Shown piece after piece: positions 1 through 7,910 of a DNA stretch of 64,000 nucleotides. Under the pieces are notes generated by a model. It ran no database searches. It was given only the letters and a program-made list of their open reading frames with translations, and was not told the origin of the DNA. The stretch is from Halomarina pelagica (GTDB lineage: Archaea; Halobacteriota; Halobacteria; Halobacteriales; Haloarculaceae). The translations under genes and the position numbers were made by a program. Location: the NCBI RefSeq assembly GCF_024228315.1, contig NZ_CP100454.1, positions 744,001 through 808,000 on the forward strand, in the 5' to 3' direction. Numbering within the stretch: the first letter of the stretch is position 1; every line of letters begins with the position of its first letter.

Positions 1-943
1 CGTCGTAGGCGCGGCCGACCGCCATGTGTACGGTGTCGCCCATCTTCTCGTCGAAGAGCATGTTGTAGGTGAAGCGGTCGATCGCGCGGTTCATGCCGAT
101 GCCGAGTTCGCCGAGCCGCCGCGCCCCCTCGTCGGTGTTCAGGATCTCCTTCAGGACCTCCTCGTTCTTGTCGGCCCCGTGCTCGACCACCTCGCCGCCC
201 TCGAAGACGAGGCGCGCGCCGGTCACCTCACGGCCCTGCTGGTAGACCGGCTTGTCGAACAGGACCTCGCCCTCGACGCTGTCGGGGACGGGCGCGGTGA
301 ACACCTCCCCGCCGGGGAGGTTGTACTCGCCGTAGTCGTTCTGCGTGCGCATCCCGTCCACGCTCATGGAGAGGTCGGTCGTCTCGCCCGAGACGATCCG
401 CACCTCGCTCGCGGCGTCGAGGCGCTCGACCATGTTCGCCTGGAACTCCCGCTGGGCGTCCCAGTCCCGGTTGATGGCGTCCCAGACGAAGTTCTCGTAC
501 GCCGCCGTGCTCGTCTCGGCCAGTTGCGCCCCCGCGGGGGTGGGAAACTGCGTGAGACACCAGCGCTTGCCGAGGACGGTCTCCTGGACGGGCTGGTAGG
601 CGCGCGAGTGGGCGGCGTTCGTCTCGGTGGGCACGTCGCTCGTCTCGGTGGCGTTCTCCTTCGCCCGGACGCGAATCACGCGGTCCGCGCGCTCGTAGAG
701 CGCCTGCAGGTGCTCCGGCGTCCGCAGGTCGTCCTCGTCGACGGCGCGGAGGTACGCGCGCTCTGCCCGGTCGCTCTTCCCGAGGAAGACGGGCGTCGCG
801 CCGACGTCGCCGATGGCCTCGTGGAGCGCGACGACGAGGTCCTCCGCGACGGCGGGGGCGGCGACGACCACGAGGTCGCCCGGCTGTACGTCCGTCGAGT
901 GCGAAACGACGATCTCCGCGTGCTCCCTGATCCGTGGGTCCAT
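1..943 (-). CDS. Aminopeptidase, M29 family (partial, runs off left edge)
   Basis: Metal-dependent exopeptidase of the AmpS/PepS/aminopeptidase T type, which removes N-terminal residues from peptides in the cytosol. About 314 residues are visible; M29 proteins usually have 360-410, so the last part, with the final His/Asp metal ligands, lies outside the window. Family-typical stretches are LVFEGGEVV, RRLGELGIGMN and NMLFDEKMGDTVHMAVG. The start is the ATG at 943 (MDPRIREHAEIV). A TATA-like GGGGTATC at 968-975 lies 25-30 bases upstream, so the mRNA is probably leaderless. It is divergent from the threonine aldolase gene. Family assignment is firm; substrate range cannot be read from the sequence. 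Confidence 0.85.
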   Translation of the reverse strand, partial: MDPRIREHAEIVVSHSTDVQPGDLVVVAAPAVAEDLVVALHEAIGDVGATPVFLGKSDRAERAYLRAVDEDDLRTPEHLQALYERADRVIRVRAKENATETSDVPTETNAAHSRAYQPVQETVLGKRWCLTQFPTPAGAQLAETSTAAYENFVWDAINRDWDAQREFQANMVERLDAASEVRIVSGETTDLSMSVDGMRTQNDYGEYNLPGGEVFTAPVPDSVEGEVLFDKPVYQQGREVTGARLVFEGGEVVEHGADKNEEVLKEILNTDEGARRLGELGIGMNRAIDRFTYNMLFDEKMGDTVHMAVGRAYD

Positions 944-1032
944 GCGTCGACCTCCCGCCGCGTCGCCGATACCCCTTTCGGAGTCGCGGACGGACCACGG
1001 CGTATTTGACGCCGGGCGGGCTACGAGCGGCC

Positions 1033-2040
1033 ATGATCGACCTCCGAAGCGACACCGTCACCCGGCCGAGCGACGCGATGCGCGAGGCCGCCCGCGACGC
1101 CGAGGTGGGCGACGACGTCCACCGCGACGACCCCACGGTGGCCGAACTCGAGGCGCGCGCGGCCGACCTGCTGGGCAAGGAGGCGGCGCTCTACGTCCCC
1201 AGCGGCACCATGGGCAACCAGATCGCCGTCCGCGTCCACGCCGACCGCGGCGAGGAGCTGATCTGCGAGCGCGAGTGCCACGTCTACAAGTGGGAACTCG
1301 GGGGCGTCGCCCAGCTCTCGGGCGTCCAGCCCCGCCCGGTCGACGGCGGCGAGCGCGGCGCGCTCACCCCCGGGCAGATCGAGGAGGCGTACGTCGAGGC
1401 GAGCAGCCACCGGCCGGGGACGGGCCTCGTCGCGCTCGAGAACACCCACAACAGCAAGGGCGGCGTCGCGCTCGCGCCGGAGGTGCTCGACGCGGCGGCC
1501 GAGACCGCCCACGACCTCGGCGTCCCCCTCCACCTCGACGGCGCGCGCGTCGCCAACGCCGCCGTCGCACGCGGCGTCCCCCTCGATCGCGTGGTCCGCG
1601 AGGTGGACTCCGTGATGACCTGCCTCTCGAAGGGCCTCGGCGCGCCCGTCGGGTCGATGCTCGCGGGCGACGCCGAGTTCGTCGAGCACGCCCGCCGCGT
1701 GCGGAAGCTCTTCGGCGGCGGGATGCGCCAGGCGGGGATGATCGCCGCACCCGGCCTGCTCGCGCTCGAGAACGTCGACCGACTCGCCGAGGACCACGAG
1801 AACGCCCGGGCGCTCGCGGAAGGGCTCTCCGACCTCCCCGGCCTCGTCGTTCAGGACCCCGAGACGAACATCGTCCTCGTCGAGACCGAGGAGCCCGCGA
1901 GCGCGTTCCTCGACCGGATCGGCGAGGTCGGCGTCGCCGGCTCCGAGTTCGGCGAGCACACCGTCCGGTTCGTCACCCACTGGGACGTCTCGCGCGACGA
2001 CGTGGAGACCGCCGTCGAGCGCATCGCCGAGATCCGCTGA
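1033..2040 (+). CDS. ltaE: Low-specificity L-threonine aldolase
   Basis: PLP-dependent fold-type I enzyme that cleaves L-threonine or allo-threonine to glycine and acetaldehyde. At 335 residues it has the normal family length. It begins MIDLRSDTVTRPS, the family signature. The PLP lysine is K200 in MTCLSKGLGAPVGS, and the cofactor aspartate is in HLDGAR (about 168-172). The ENTHN segment at 136-140 is also typical. An in-frame start exists further upstream, but ATG 1033 gives the conserved N-terminus and sits about 28 bases after a TATTTGAC box, the usual leaderless spacing. It is monocistronic; the next gene is a small one on the other strand. Confidence 0.92.
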   Translation: MIDLRSDTVTRPSDAMREAARDAEVGDDVHRDDPTVAELEARAADLLGKEAALYVPSGTMGNQIAVRVHADRGEELICERECHVYKWELGGVAQLSGVQPRPVDGGERGALTPGQIEEAYVEASSHRPGTGLVALENTHNSKGGVALAPEVLDAAAETAHDLGVPLHLDGARVANAAVARGVPLDRVVREVDSVMTCLSKGLGAPVGSMLAGDAEFVEHARRVRKLFGGGMRQAGMIAAPGLLALENVDRLAEDHENARALAEGLSDLPGLVVQDPETNIVLVETEEPASAFLDRIGEVGVAGSEFGEHTVRFVTHWDVSRDDVETAVERIAEIR

Positions 2041-2131
2041 TCGGCGCACGCAGTGCGCCCGCTCGCGGCCCACACTCCCGTGCTCGCCGACTCCTCACGC
2101 CCGTCGACGTTCCGCGTTCCGCCACCGGCGC

Positions 2132-2260
2132 TCACCGCCGTCCGTCGTACCCCTCCCGGAACGCGAGCATCGTCCGGCGGAACATGAGGTAGAGCGCGAC
2201 GAGTATCGCGACGACGGTGCCGATGATGACGACGAGAACGGGGTCGAGACCGAAGACCAT
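2132..2260 (-). CDS. Small single-span membrane protein (42 aa), unknown function
   Basis: A 42-residue protein starting MVFGLDPVLVVIIGTV. Residues about 7-27 form one hydrophobic helix, followed by a basic/aromatic tail (LMFRRTMLAFREGYDGRR). It resembles the short haloarchaeal membrane proteins usually annotated only as domains of unknown function. Support comes from the strongly hydrophobic segment, clean start and stop, and a regulated-looking promoter upstream: a TATA-like ATATACC at 2334-2340, a palindrome at 2307-2324 over the predicted transcription start, and another at 2342-2357. The 5' leader would be about 50 bases. Its function is unknown. Confidence 0.6.
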   Translation of the reverse strand: MVFGLDPVLVVIIGTVVAILVALYLMFRRTMLAFREGYDGRR

Positions 2261-2306
2261 GCCTGACGTGACGGCTCGCCGAGCAAAGCCGTTTCGGGCC
2301 GGATCG

Positions 2307-2324
2307 CTCAAACGGTCGTTTGAG
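2307..2324. promoter_or_regulatory. Palindromic operator candidate over the transcription start of the 42-aa gene
   Basis: CTCAAACG-GT-CGTTTGAG is a perfect 8+8 palindrome. For the leftward small gene, the ATATACC box at 2334-2340 predicts transcription starting near 2310, inside this palindrome, which is where a repressor would block RNA polymerase. The regulator is not identified. Confidence 0.45.
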
Positions 2325-2341
2325 CCATCCGCGGGTATATG

Positions 2342-2357
2342 CTACGTGCTCACGTAG
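2342..2357. promoter_or_regulatory. Second palindrome directly upstream of the TATA box of the 42-aa gene
   Basis: CTACGTG-CT-CACGTAG is a perfect 7+7 palindrome immediately outside the leftward TATA-like box (2334-2340), in the position of the BRE or an activator site. Together with the site at 2307-2324 it brackets the core promoter. Confidence 0.4.
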
Positions 2358-2476
2358 TTGCTCCCGTCGCTTCGGCCCTCCCCGTCTCGACCGCCCTCCT
2401 TCTCGTTTCGACTCGGCAAGAGAGCTACCCGAACTCGGTGAGACCACACAACCACACATGTGCCATGCCAGGTGCG

Positions 2477-2506
2477 GCTTCAACCCCACAGGGGTTCGTC
2501 TGAACC
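2477..2506 (-). CRISPR. Solitary CRISPR-type repeat (no array)
   Basis: Read on the minus strand, these 30 bases begin GGTTCAGACGAACCCC and end TGTGGGGTTGAAGC. This matches the haloarchaeal subtype I-B repeat as I recall it from Haloferax volcanii (GTTTCAGACG...GATTGAAGC) at 27 of 30 positions. The differences are at repeat positions 2, 16 and 23. The internal hairpin AACCCC-TGT-GGGGTT is intact. No second repeat occurs at spacer distance (about 66 bases) on either side, and no cas genes are in the window. Confidence 0.65.
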
Positions 2507-2552
2507 GTTCTCCCGCACGCGGGACGGCGAGTCGAGCGCCGTCCGCCGTCGC

Positions 2553-3050
2553 TCACACCTCGAACTCGTCGATGGTGCTCCCGTCCGGTCTGACGAGTCG
2601 CCCCCGGAGGGGGTCGAGTTGGAGTTCCGCGTGCGCGGGTTCGTACCACCGCGGGTCCGCGTGGCTGCCGGGGTTCAGGACGGGGACGGACCCGAGGGAG
2701 TCGAACTCGGGTCGGTGGGAGTGGCCGACCACGACGAGGTCGGCGTTCTCCTGGCGACCGAGCATGGCGAGCGCCGTCTCCGTGTGCTCGTGCCCGTGGG
2801 CCATCGCGATGCGGACGCCGCCGAACTCGACCGTGCGGGTCCTCGGGAGGCGCTCGCGAACGGCGGGGGTGTCGTTGTTCCCGACGACGCCGACGAACGC
2901 GGCGCTCTCGGACTCGAAGGCGTCGAGCACGGATTCGGTGAGGAAGTCGCCGGCGTGACAGACGAGGTCGGCCTCCCGAACCGCCTCCAGGGCGCGCCCG
3001 TCGAGGCGGTGGCCCTCGCGACCGTGCGTATCGGAGATCACCGTGATCAT
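2553..3050 (-). CDS. YfcE/MJ0936-type metallophosphoesterase
   Basis: Calcineurin-like phosphoesterase of the short archaeal MJ0936/YfcE group, a cytosolic enzyme that hydrolyses phosphodiesters with two metal ions. At 165 residues it is typical for the group. All ligand motifs are visible: D7 and H9 in SDTHG, D35 in HAGDF, the GNND stretch at 57-60, H85 in AHGHEH, and H110/H112 in GHSHRPE. The start is ATG 3050 (MITVISDTHG); an in-frame GTG-like start four codons earlier adds nothing conserved. The gene is divergent from the CDF transporter. The natural substrate is unknown. Confidence 0.88.
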   Translation of the reverse strand: MITVISDTHGREGHRLDGRALEAVREADLVCHAGDFLTESVLDAFESESAAFVGVVGNNDTPAVRERLPRTRTVEFGGVRIAMAHGHEHTETALAMLGRQENADLVVVGHSHRPEFDSLGSVPVLNPGSHADPRWYEPAHAELQLDPLRGRLVRPDGSTIDEFEV

Positions 3051-3135
3051 GGATCCGATCACGACGCCGAGCCTCGAATCGCTGGCGGTCTCCCCGGCGG
3101 TAGCTCTTTGGCGGATGCTCGTCTGTCGGTAGGTA

Positions 3136-4077
3136 ATGGCCAGCAGTAAGTCCGTCGTCCTCGCCGCTCTCTTCGCGAACGCGGCGATCGCGGTCCTGAA
3201 GTTCGTCGGCTATCTCCTCACGCGCAGTCCCTCGATGCTCGCAGAGACCTATCACTCCATCTCCGACACCGGCAACCAGATCTTCCTCCTGTTCGGCATC
3301 CGCTACAGCGGCAAGGAGGCCAGCCGCGAACACCCGTTCGGGTACGGGAAGGCGCAGTTCTTCTACTCCTTTCTGGTCGCAGTCCTCCTCTTCGGCATCG
3401 CGGGGTGGGAGAGCGCCAGCCACGGGTACGAGGCGATCGTGCACCCCCACCCGATCAGCCCGGGGACGACGACGGTCGCGGGCGTCACGTTTCCGAACGT
3501 CTGGGTGAACTACGCCGTCCTGCTCAGCGCGATCGCCTTCGAGAGCTACGCGCTTCGAAAGGCGTTCCAGGGCCTCAGCGCGCAGATGCGCGAGCACGGC
3601 TGGTCGACCATCCGAGAGGCGTTCCGCAAGACCAGCGACGTGACGACGCTGACGGCGTTCACGGAGGACTCGATCGCCATCGGCGGTGCGGCGCTCGCGC
3701 TCGTCGGCATCTTCCTCTCGCGGTGGACCGGAAACCCCATCTACGACGCCGTAGCGTCCTTCCTCATCGGGCTCCTGTTGATGGGCTTCGCGCTCGCGCT
3801 CGCGTGGGAGAACAAGCGCCTGCTCATCGGCGAGAGCCTCCCGAGCGACGAGGAACAGGCCCTCAAGGGCATCGTCGCCCGATGGGACGGCGTCCGCCAC
3901 ATCGACGACTTCCGGACGGTGTTCTTCGGCCCCGAACGACTCGTCGTGACTGCCGACGTCAGCTTCGAGGACGGCCTGGAGACGGAGCAGATCGACGACC
4001 GCATCACCGCCATCGAACGCGCGCTCATCGAGCACGAACCGCAGATCCGGAAGGTGTACATCGAACCCGAGCGGTGA
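3136..4077 (+). CDS. Cation diffusion facilitator (CDF) metal efflux transporter
   Basis: Membrane proton/cation antiporter that exports divalent metals such as zinc, cobalt, manganese or iron. It has 313 residues with about six membrane helices and a cytoplasmic C-terminal domain after about residue 225. The first metal-site pair is visible as H40 and D44 in TYHSISDTGNQ, and the second helix pair includes FTEDSIAIGGA. The HPFGYGKAQFF loop between helices 2 and 3 is characteristic. The C-terminus (RLVVTADVSFEDGLE) is the usual ferredoxin-like dimer domain. It begins MASSKSVVLAALFAN. The stop lies just before repeat element 1. Metal specificity cannot be inferred safely. Confidence 0.9.
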   Translation: MASSKSVVLAALFANAAIAVLKFVGYLLTRSPSMLAETYHSISDTGNQIFLLFGIRYSGKEASREHPFGYGKAQFFYSFLVAVLLFGIAGWESASHGYEAIVHPHPISPGTTTVAGVTFPNVWVNYAVLLSAIAFESYALRKAFQGLSAQMREHGWSTIREAFRKTSDVTTLTAFTEDSIAIGGAALALVGIFLSRWTGNPIYDAVASFLIGLLLMGFALALAWENKRLLIGESLPSDEEQALKGIVARWDGVRHIDDFRTVFFGPERLVVTADVSFEDGLETEQIDDRITAIERALIEHEPQIRKVYIEPER

Positions 4078-4090
4078 ACGACCACCACCA

Positions 4091-4886
4091 CCACCTTTTG
4101 CTGCGCGGGGGTCCTTCGGACCCCCCGCTGGCAAAATCTGGACCAAAAGCCTGCGTCACCCCCTCGCTTCGCTCGGGGATTCCTTGGCCCGCTCGCTCGG
4201 CTTCGCCTCGCTCGCGGATATCGTGCCGGACGGTAGCGCGGAAGGTCAGGGGCCGCCGTCGCGACCGTTTCCACCATCGTGCTTCGATTCCCCCGCGACT
4301 GAGCGAACGCAGTGAGCGAAGGAGCGGACGGGTCGAACCCACCCTGTGAGCCGAGAGGACGTGGAAGCATGCCGGACTCACGGTGCTCGTCCGGCGGAGG
4401 AGGTGAGATGCGGTTTCTGTGGACGTTTCGAGACCGCACCTTCGGCGTACACAGCAGGGCACCTTGGCGAGCAGACGACGCCGCGGCGAGGGTGGTTCGC
4501 GGGGCGTGGCGTCGCGCAACCGCGAGCGCCCCGCGACGATTCTCACGTCACACGGACGCTGGTCCCCCTCTTGGATATAAAGATACGGACAGATCAAACG
4601 ATCCGACCGACTCGACCGCCACCGCCGACGCCAGCGCGACACCCGCGAGCGACCGAAGGGAGCGAGCGGGCCAAGGAACCCCCGAGCGCAGCGAGGGGGT
4701 GATGCCGGCTTTTGCTCCAGCTTTTACCAGCGAGGCGACTTCGCCGCCGAGCGTGGTTCGAGAGACGCCAGAGGCGTCTCTCGTCATCTCGGAGCAGCAA
4801 AGCTGCTCCGACGAGTCATCGGAAGACCGGAGGTCTTCCGAGATCTCGAAAGGCGCGGAGCGCCTTTCGGCGACAGCAAAAGGTGG
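4091..4886. repeat. Composite intergenic repeat element, copy 1, with 13-bp terminal inverted repeats
   Basis: The whole 849-base gap between the CDF gene and the helicase is filled by this element. The ends are exact inverted repeats, CCACCTTTTGCTG (4091-4103) and CAGCAAAAGGTGG (4874-4886). Each end carries a module A (reverse at 4091-4215, forward at 4636-4886) with the anchor TTTTG-TCCAG-TTTTGCCAG and a CCCCGAGCGCAGCGAGGGG palindrome. Between them, module B (about 4467-4608) holds two inverted repeats, 4498-4504 with 4529-4535 being CGCGGGG/CCCCGCG, and a TATA-like GATATAAAG at 4573-4581. No protein gene is credible inside. Related copies lie at 17.6, 33.4 and 35.8 kb. Confidence 0.7.
4760..4869 (+). 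repeat. Array of four perfect triloop hairpins
   Basis: Four consecutive perfect stems of 10 bp with 3-base loops: GAGAGACGCC-aga- (4760-4782), TCGGAGCAGC-aaa- (4789-4811), TCGGAAGACC-gga- (4819-4841) and CGAAAGGCGC-gga- (4847-4869). They fill the loop of module A in repeat copy 1, where other copies have a single hairpin. They end about 60 bases before the helicase start codon. All pairings were checked base by base. Confidence 0.75.
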
Positions 4887-4926
4887 GTGTGAGGATTTTT
4901 AACCGATCGCGGACAATCCGCTGACA

Positions 4927-7176
4927 GTGACCGAGGTGAGCGAGCCGGCGTACCTGCGCTTCTTCCCGTACGGCGAGCCGTACGACCACCAGCGCGAGGC
5001 CATGGCGACCATCTCGTCGGCGTTCGAGGACGGCCGGGACGTCCTCTTCGAGGGAGCCTGCGGGACCGGGAAGACCCTCGCGGCGCTGGTCCCGGCGCTC
5101 GAGCACGCCCGCCGGACGGGGAAGACGGTCGTCATCACGACGAACGTCCACCAGCAGACCCGGCAGTTCATCGAGGAGGCGCGCGCGATCACCCGCCAGG
5201 AGGCGATCCGCGCGGTCGTCTTCCGCGGGAAGGGGTCGATGTGCCACATCGACGTCGGCTACGAGGAGTGCCAGGCGCTCCGCGACACGACGCGCTCGCT
5301 GGTGGAGGCAGAGCGCGACCGAGACGATCTGGGCGACCGCGGCGACGAACTCCTGGCGGAGGCCCGGCGGGGCGAGTCTGGGGCAGCCGAGGGGCGACAG
5401 GCGGTGATGGACGAACTCGCCGCGCTCGACGACGAACTCGAGGAGCTGCGGGAGGCGGCCACCTGCGAGCACTACTACGAGAACCTCACCGGCGACACGG
5501 ACGAGTTCTACGGCTGGCTGTTCGAGGACGTGCGCACCCCGGAGGAGATCTACGAGCGCGCCGGACAGCTGGGATTCTGCGGCTACGAACTGCTGAAGGA
5601 GGGGATGGAGGGCGTCGACCTCGTGGTCTGCAACTACCACCACCTGCTCGATCCGACGATCAGAGAGCAGTTCTTCCGGTGGATCGGCCGCGATCCGGAG
5701 GACGTCATCGTCGTCTTCGACGAGGCGCACAACGTCGAGGACGCCGCGCGCGACCACGCGACCCGAACGCTCGCGGAGCCGACGCTCGACGGCGCGCTCG
5801 CGGAGCTGGAGGAGGTGACGGACCCGCGGGAGGCCGCCGCGCGGAACGTCGTCCGCGCGTTCCGGGAGGCGCTCGTCCGGACCTACGACGACGCGCTGGC
5901 GTTCGGCGAGCGCGAGTCGGTGGGCGACTCGTGGTACGACCTCTCGATCACGAACGAGCGGGGGCGCGACGACCTCACGCTCGCCTTCCTCGACGCCTAC
6001 ACCGGCCGGGGAATCCACGAGGACCTGGACGAGGCGCTCGAACTCGGCGCGGCGCTCGATCGGCGGTACCACGAGGCGTACAAGGAGGGCGAGACGCGTA
6101 CGAGAAAGGAGTGTCGCGTCCTCCAGGCCGCCACGTTCGTCGACGACTGGCTGCGCGACTCGGACCAGGAGGGTCAGTACCCGGTCGTCTCCGTCCGGCG
6201 CGACGGTGGCTCGGAGGAGGTGTACGGACGGGCGGAGCTGTACACCTGCATCCCGCGGCAGGTGACCGAGCCGCTGTTCGACGAACTCGCCGCGAGCGTG
6301 CTGATGAGCGCGACGCTCCGACCGTTCGACGTGCTGGGCGACGTGCTCGGGCTGGGTGGCGCGGACGGATCGGACGGACAGGGTTCGCGGAACGGCGGCG
6401 GAGGCGGGGGAAACGAGGGGGACGGCGGTCCCGTCACCATGGCCTACGGGGAGCAGTTCCCCGAGGAGCGCCGTCGCACCTACGCCGTGGACGTTCCCGC
6501 GCTGTTCGCCAGCCGGCGGGACGACCCCGCGACCCAGCGTGAGGTGACGGGCGCGCTGGAGGACGCGATCGAATTCACGCCGGGCAACGCGCTCCTGTTC
6601 TTCCCGAGCTATCGCGAGGCCGAGCGCTACCACGACCTGCTCTCGGTGGACGCGACGCTCTACCTCGACGAGCCGGGCACGCCGGTCGAGGACCTGCGCC
6701 GGCGGTTCGTCGAGGACGGTAACGGCGCGCTGCTCACCTCGCTCTGGGGGACGCTCGCGGAGGGGGTGAGCTTCGACGACGACGACGCCCGCACGGTCGT
6801 GGTCGTCGGGATCCCGTACCCGCACCTCGACGACCGGATGGAGGCGGTCCAGGACGCCTACGCGACGGCGTTCGCGGACGCTGGCCGCGAGGACCCGGGC
6901 TGGGAGTACGCCGTCGAGGTGCCCACCATCCGGAAGACCCGGCAGGCGCTCGGGCGGGTCGTCCGCTCGCCCGAGGACTTCGGCGTCCGGATCCTCCTGG
7001 ACGAGCGCTACACCCGCCGCGCGCGGCGGGAGATGCGCAAGTACAGCGTCCTGGAGGCGTTCCCGCCCGAGGAGCGCGTCGAGACCATCGACGTCGATCC
7101 CGGAAAGCTCCGCTTTGCCATGCTCAACTTCTACTCCGACATGGACGCGTGGGCGGGCGCACCTCCGAGGCCCTGA
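4927..7176 (+). CDS. Rad3/XPD-like Fe-S DNA helicase (superfamily 2)
   Basis: ATP-dependent 5'-3' DNA helicase of the XPD/DinG group, acting in DNA repair or R-loop/G4 removal. It has 749 residues. Walker A is GACGTGKT at 43-50 and Walker B is DEAH at 265-268. Four cysteines at about 106, 115, 180 and 218 are placed to bind the [4Fe-4S] cluster of this family. The C-terminal motifs are LTSLWGTLAEGVSF and QALGRVVRSPED. A low-complexity Gly/Asp insert lies at about 480-500. GTG 4927 gives the conserved start (MTEVSEPAYLRFFPYGEPYDH), and a TTTTTAAC box at about 4890 lies near 30 bases upstream. It sits immediately after repeat copy 1. A second helicase of this class lies at 42.7-44.4 kb. Confidence 0.9.
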   Translation: MTEVSEPAYLRFFPYGEPYDHQREAMATISSAFEDGRDVLFEGACGTGKTLAALVPALEHARRTGKTVVITTNVHQQTRQFIEEARAITRQEAIRAVVFRGKGSMCHIDVGYEECQALRDTTRSLVEAERDRDDLGDRGDELLAEARRGESGAAEGRQAVMDELAALDDELEELREAATCEHYYENLTGDTDEFYGWLFEDVRTPEEIYERAGQLGFCGYELLKEGMEGVDLVVCNYHHLLDPTIREQFFRWIGRDPEDVIVVFDEAHNVEDAARDHATRTLAEPTLDGALAELEEVTDPREAAARNVVRAFREALVRTYDDALAFGERESVGDSWYDLSITNERGRDDLTLAFLDAYTGRGIHEDLDEALELGAALDRRYHEAYKEGETRTRKECRVLQAATFVDDWLRDSDQEGQYPVVSVRRDGGSEEVYGRAELYTCIPRQVTEPLFDELAASVLMSATLRPFDVLGDVLGLGGADGSDGQGSRNGGGGGGNEGDGGPVTMAYGEQFPEERRRTYAVDVPALFASRRDDPATQREVTGALEDAIEFTPGNALLFFPSYREAERYHDLLSVDATLYLDEPGTPVEDLRRRFVEDGNGALLTSLWGTLAEGVSFDDDDARTVVVVGIPYPHLDDRMEAVQDAYATAFADAGREDPGWEYAVEVPTIRKTRQALGRVVRSPEDFGVRILLDERYTRRARREMRKYSVLEAFPPEERVETIDVDPGKLRFAMLNFYSDMDAWAGAPPRP

Positions 7177-7239
7177 CCGACCGCGCACGCGGCGCGCTTT
7201 CGTCCGCCGACCTCCGCATCCACACCGCCTCGCGGTTCA

Positions 7240-7728
7240 CTATCGGCCGAGGGGAATCGACTCGACCCGCTCGCGGTGGTCGCCGTCCCACAGCCAGAGT
7301 TCGTCGATCGTCCACTCGACGGGCGATACGTCCCGTTCGCGGAGCCGCGCGACCGCCCCCGGATCGCCGCCGCGACCGAGCGTGACGTGCGGGACGTAGT
7401 CCGCCCCCTCGATGCCGGCCACGGGGTCGAACGCCGCACAGAGCCGGTCGTGCAGGAGGCGCAGACCGGGGCTCTCGACCGCGAGATAGAGGATCGGGCC
7501 GGTGGGACCGTGGAAGGTTTCGAGGCCGTCGGTGCGGGCCGCACAGGCGGGGGCGTCGGAGAGCGCGCCCCGGCTCCGGGCGGCGACGCGGCGGTGGTCG
7601 CCCCCGCCGAGGCGCTTCACGACGAGCGTCGGGCGGTGACGGCGGCGGACGCCCGCGGGGAGGTCGCCTTGGAGGTCCGCGACGAGGGCGTCCGCGGCCG
7701 GCGAGGTCGGGGCGTTGAGGCTGTACAC
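7240..7728 (-). CDS. 2H phosphoesterase, 2'-5' RNA ligase-like
   Basis: A 162-residue protein of the 2H phosphoesterase superfamily (LigT/2'-5' RNA ligase-like), which handles 2',3'-cyclic or 2'-5'-linked phosphates. The second catalytic motif is clear: HVTLG with H114 and T116. The first is atypical: RHRPTLVVKRL has two residues instead of one between His31 and Thr34. GTG 7728 (MYSLNAPTSP) is the start; a TATATCC element near 7752-7758 predicts a leaderless transcript. The gene is divergent from the arginine cluster leader. A conventional member of the superfamily (thpR) is at 30.3 kb. The exact reaction is unknown. Confidence 0.7.
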   Translation of the reverse strand: MYSLNAPTSPAADALVADLQGDLPAGVRRRHRPTLVVKRLGGGDHRRVAARSRGALSDAPACAARTDGLETFHGPTGPILYLAVESPGLRLLHDRLCAAFDPVAGIEGADYVPHVTLGRGGDPGAVARLRERDVSPVEWTIDELWLWDGDHRERVESIPLGR

Positions 7729-7870
7729 CGTCTATTCCGTGATCCCCCGTTCGGATATACTGTCGGCTATCCCCCGGCGAAGCGAGCGGACGATCCCGAT
7801 GCGCCCCGTCTCGGATCGCGATTCCGTGCGTTTGCGTCGCAGACGCATATCGGCGGCGCTTGCCGTCCGG

Positions 7871-7910
7871 GTCAGGTTTATGTGGCCGGGGACGTACGGA
7901 CTCGATAATG
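7871..7910 (+). promoter_or_regulatory. Promoter of the arginine cluster leader (leaderless)
   Basis: GGTTTATGTGG at 7875-7885 is a TATA-like box. The ATG of the 28-codon Arg-rich frame begins at 7908, 25-30 bases downstream, the standard spacing for a haloarchaeal transcript that starts on its first codon. No similar box occurs just before argG at 8070, so argG is probably transcribed through the leader. Confidence 0.6.

Noticed and set aside
228-1178. Frame spanning the divergent aminopeptidase and aldolase promoters
   Set aside because: It would cover both promoters and encodes Arg-rich sequence without motifs.
4816-7188. Very long open frames antisense to the helicase and to many other genes (for example 790 codons here)
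   Set aside because: High GC with strong third-position bias keeps antisense frames open. The products are Arg/Val/Glu-rich without motifs, while the opposite strand encodes recognised proteins.
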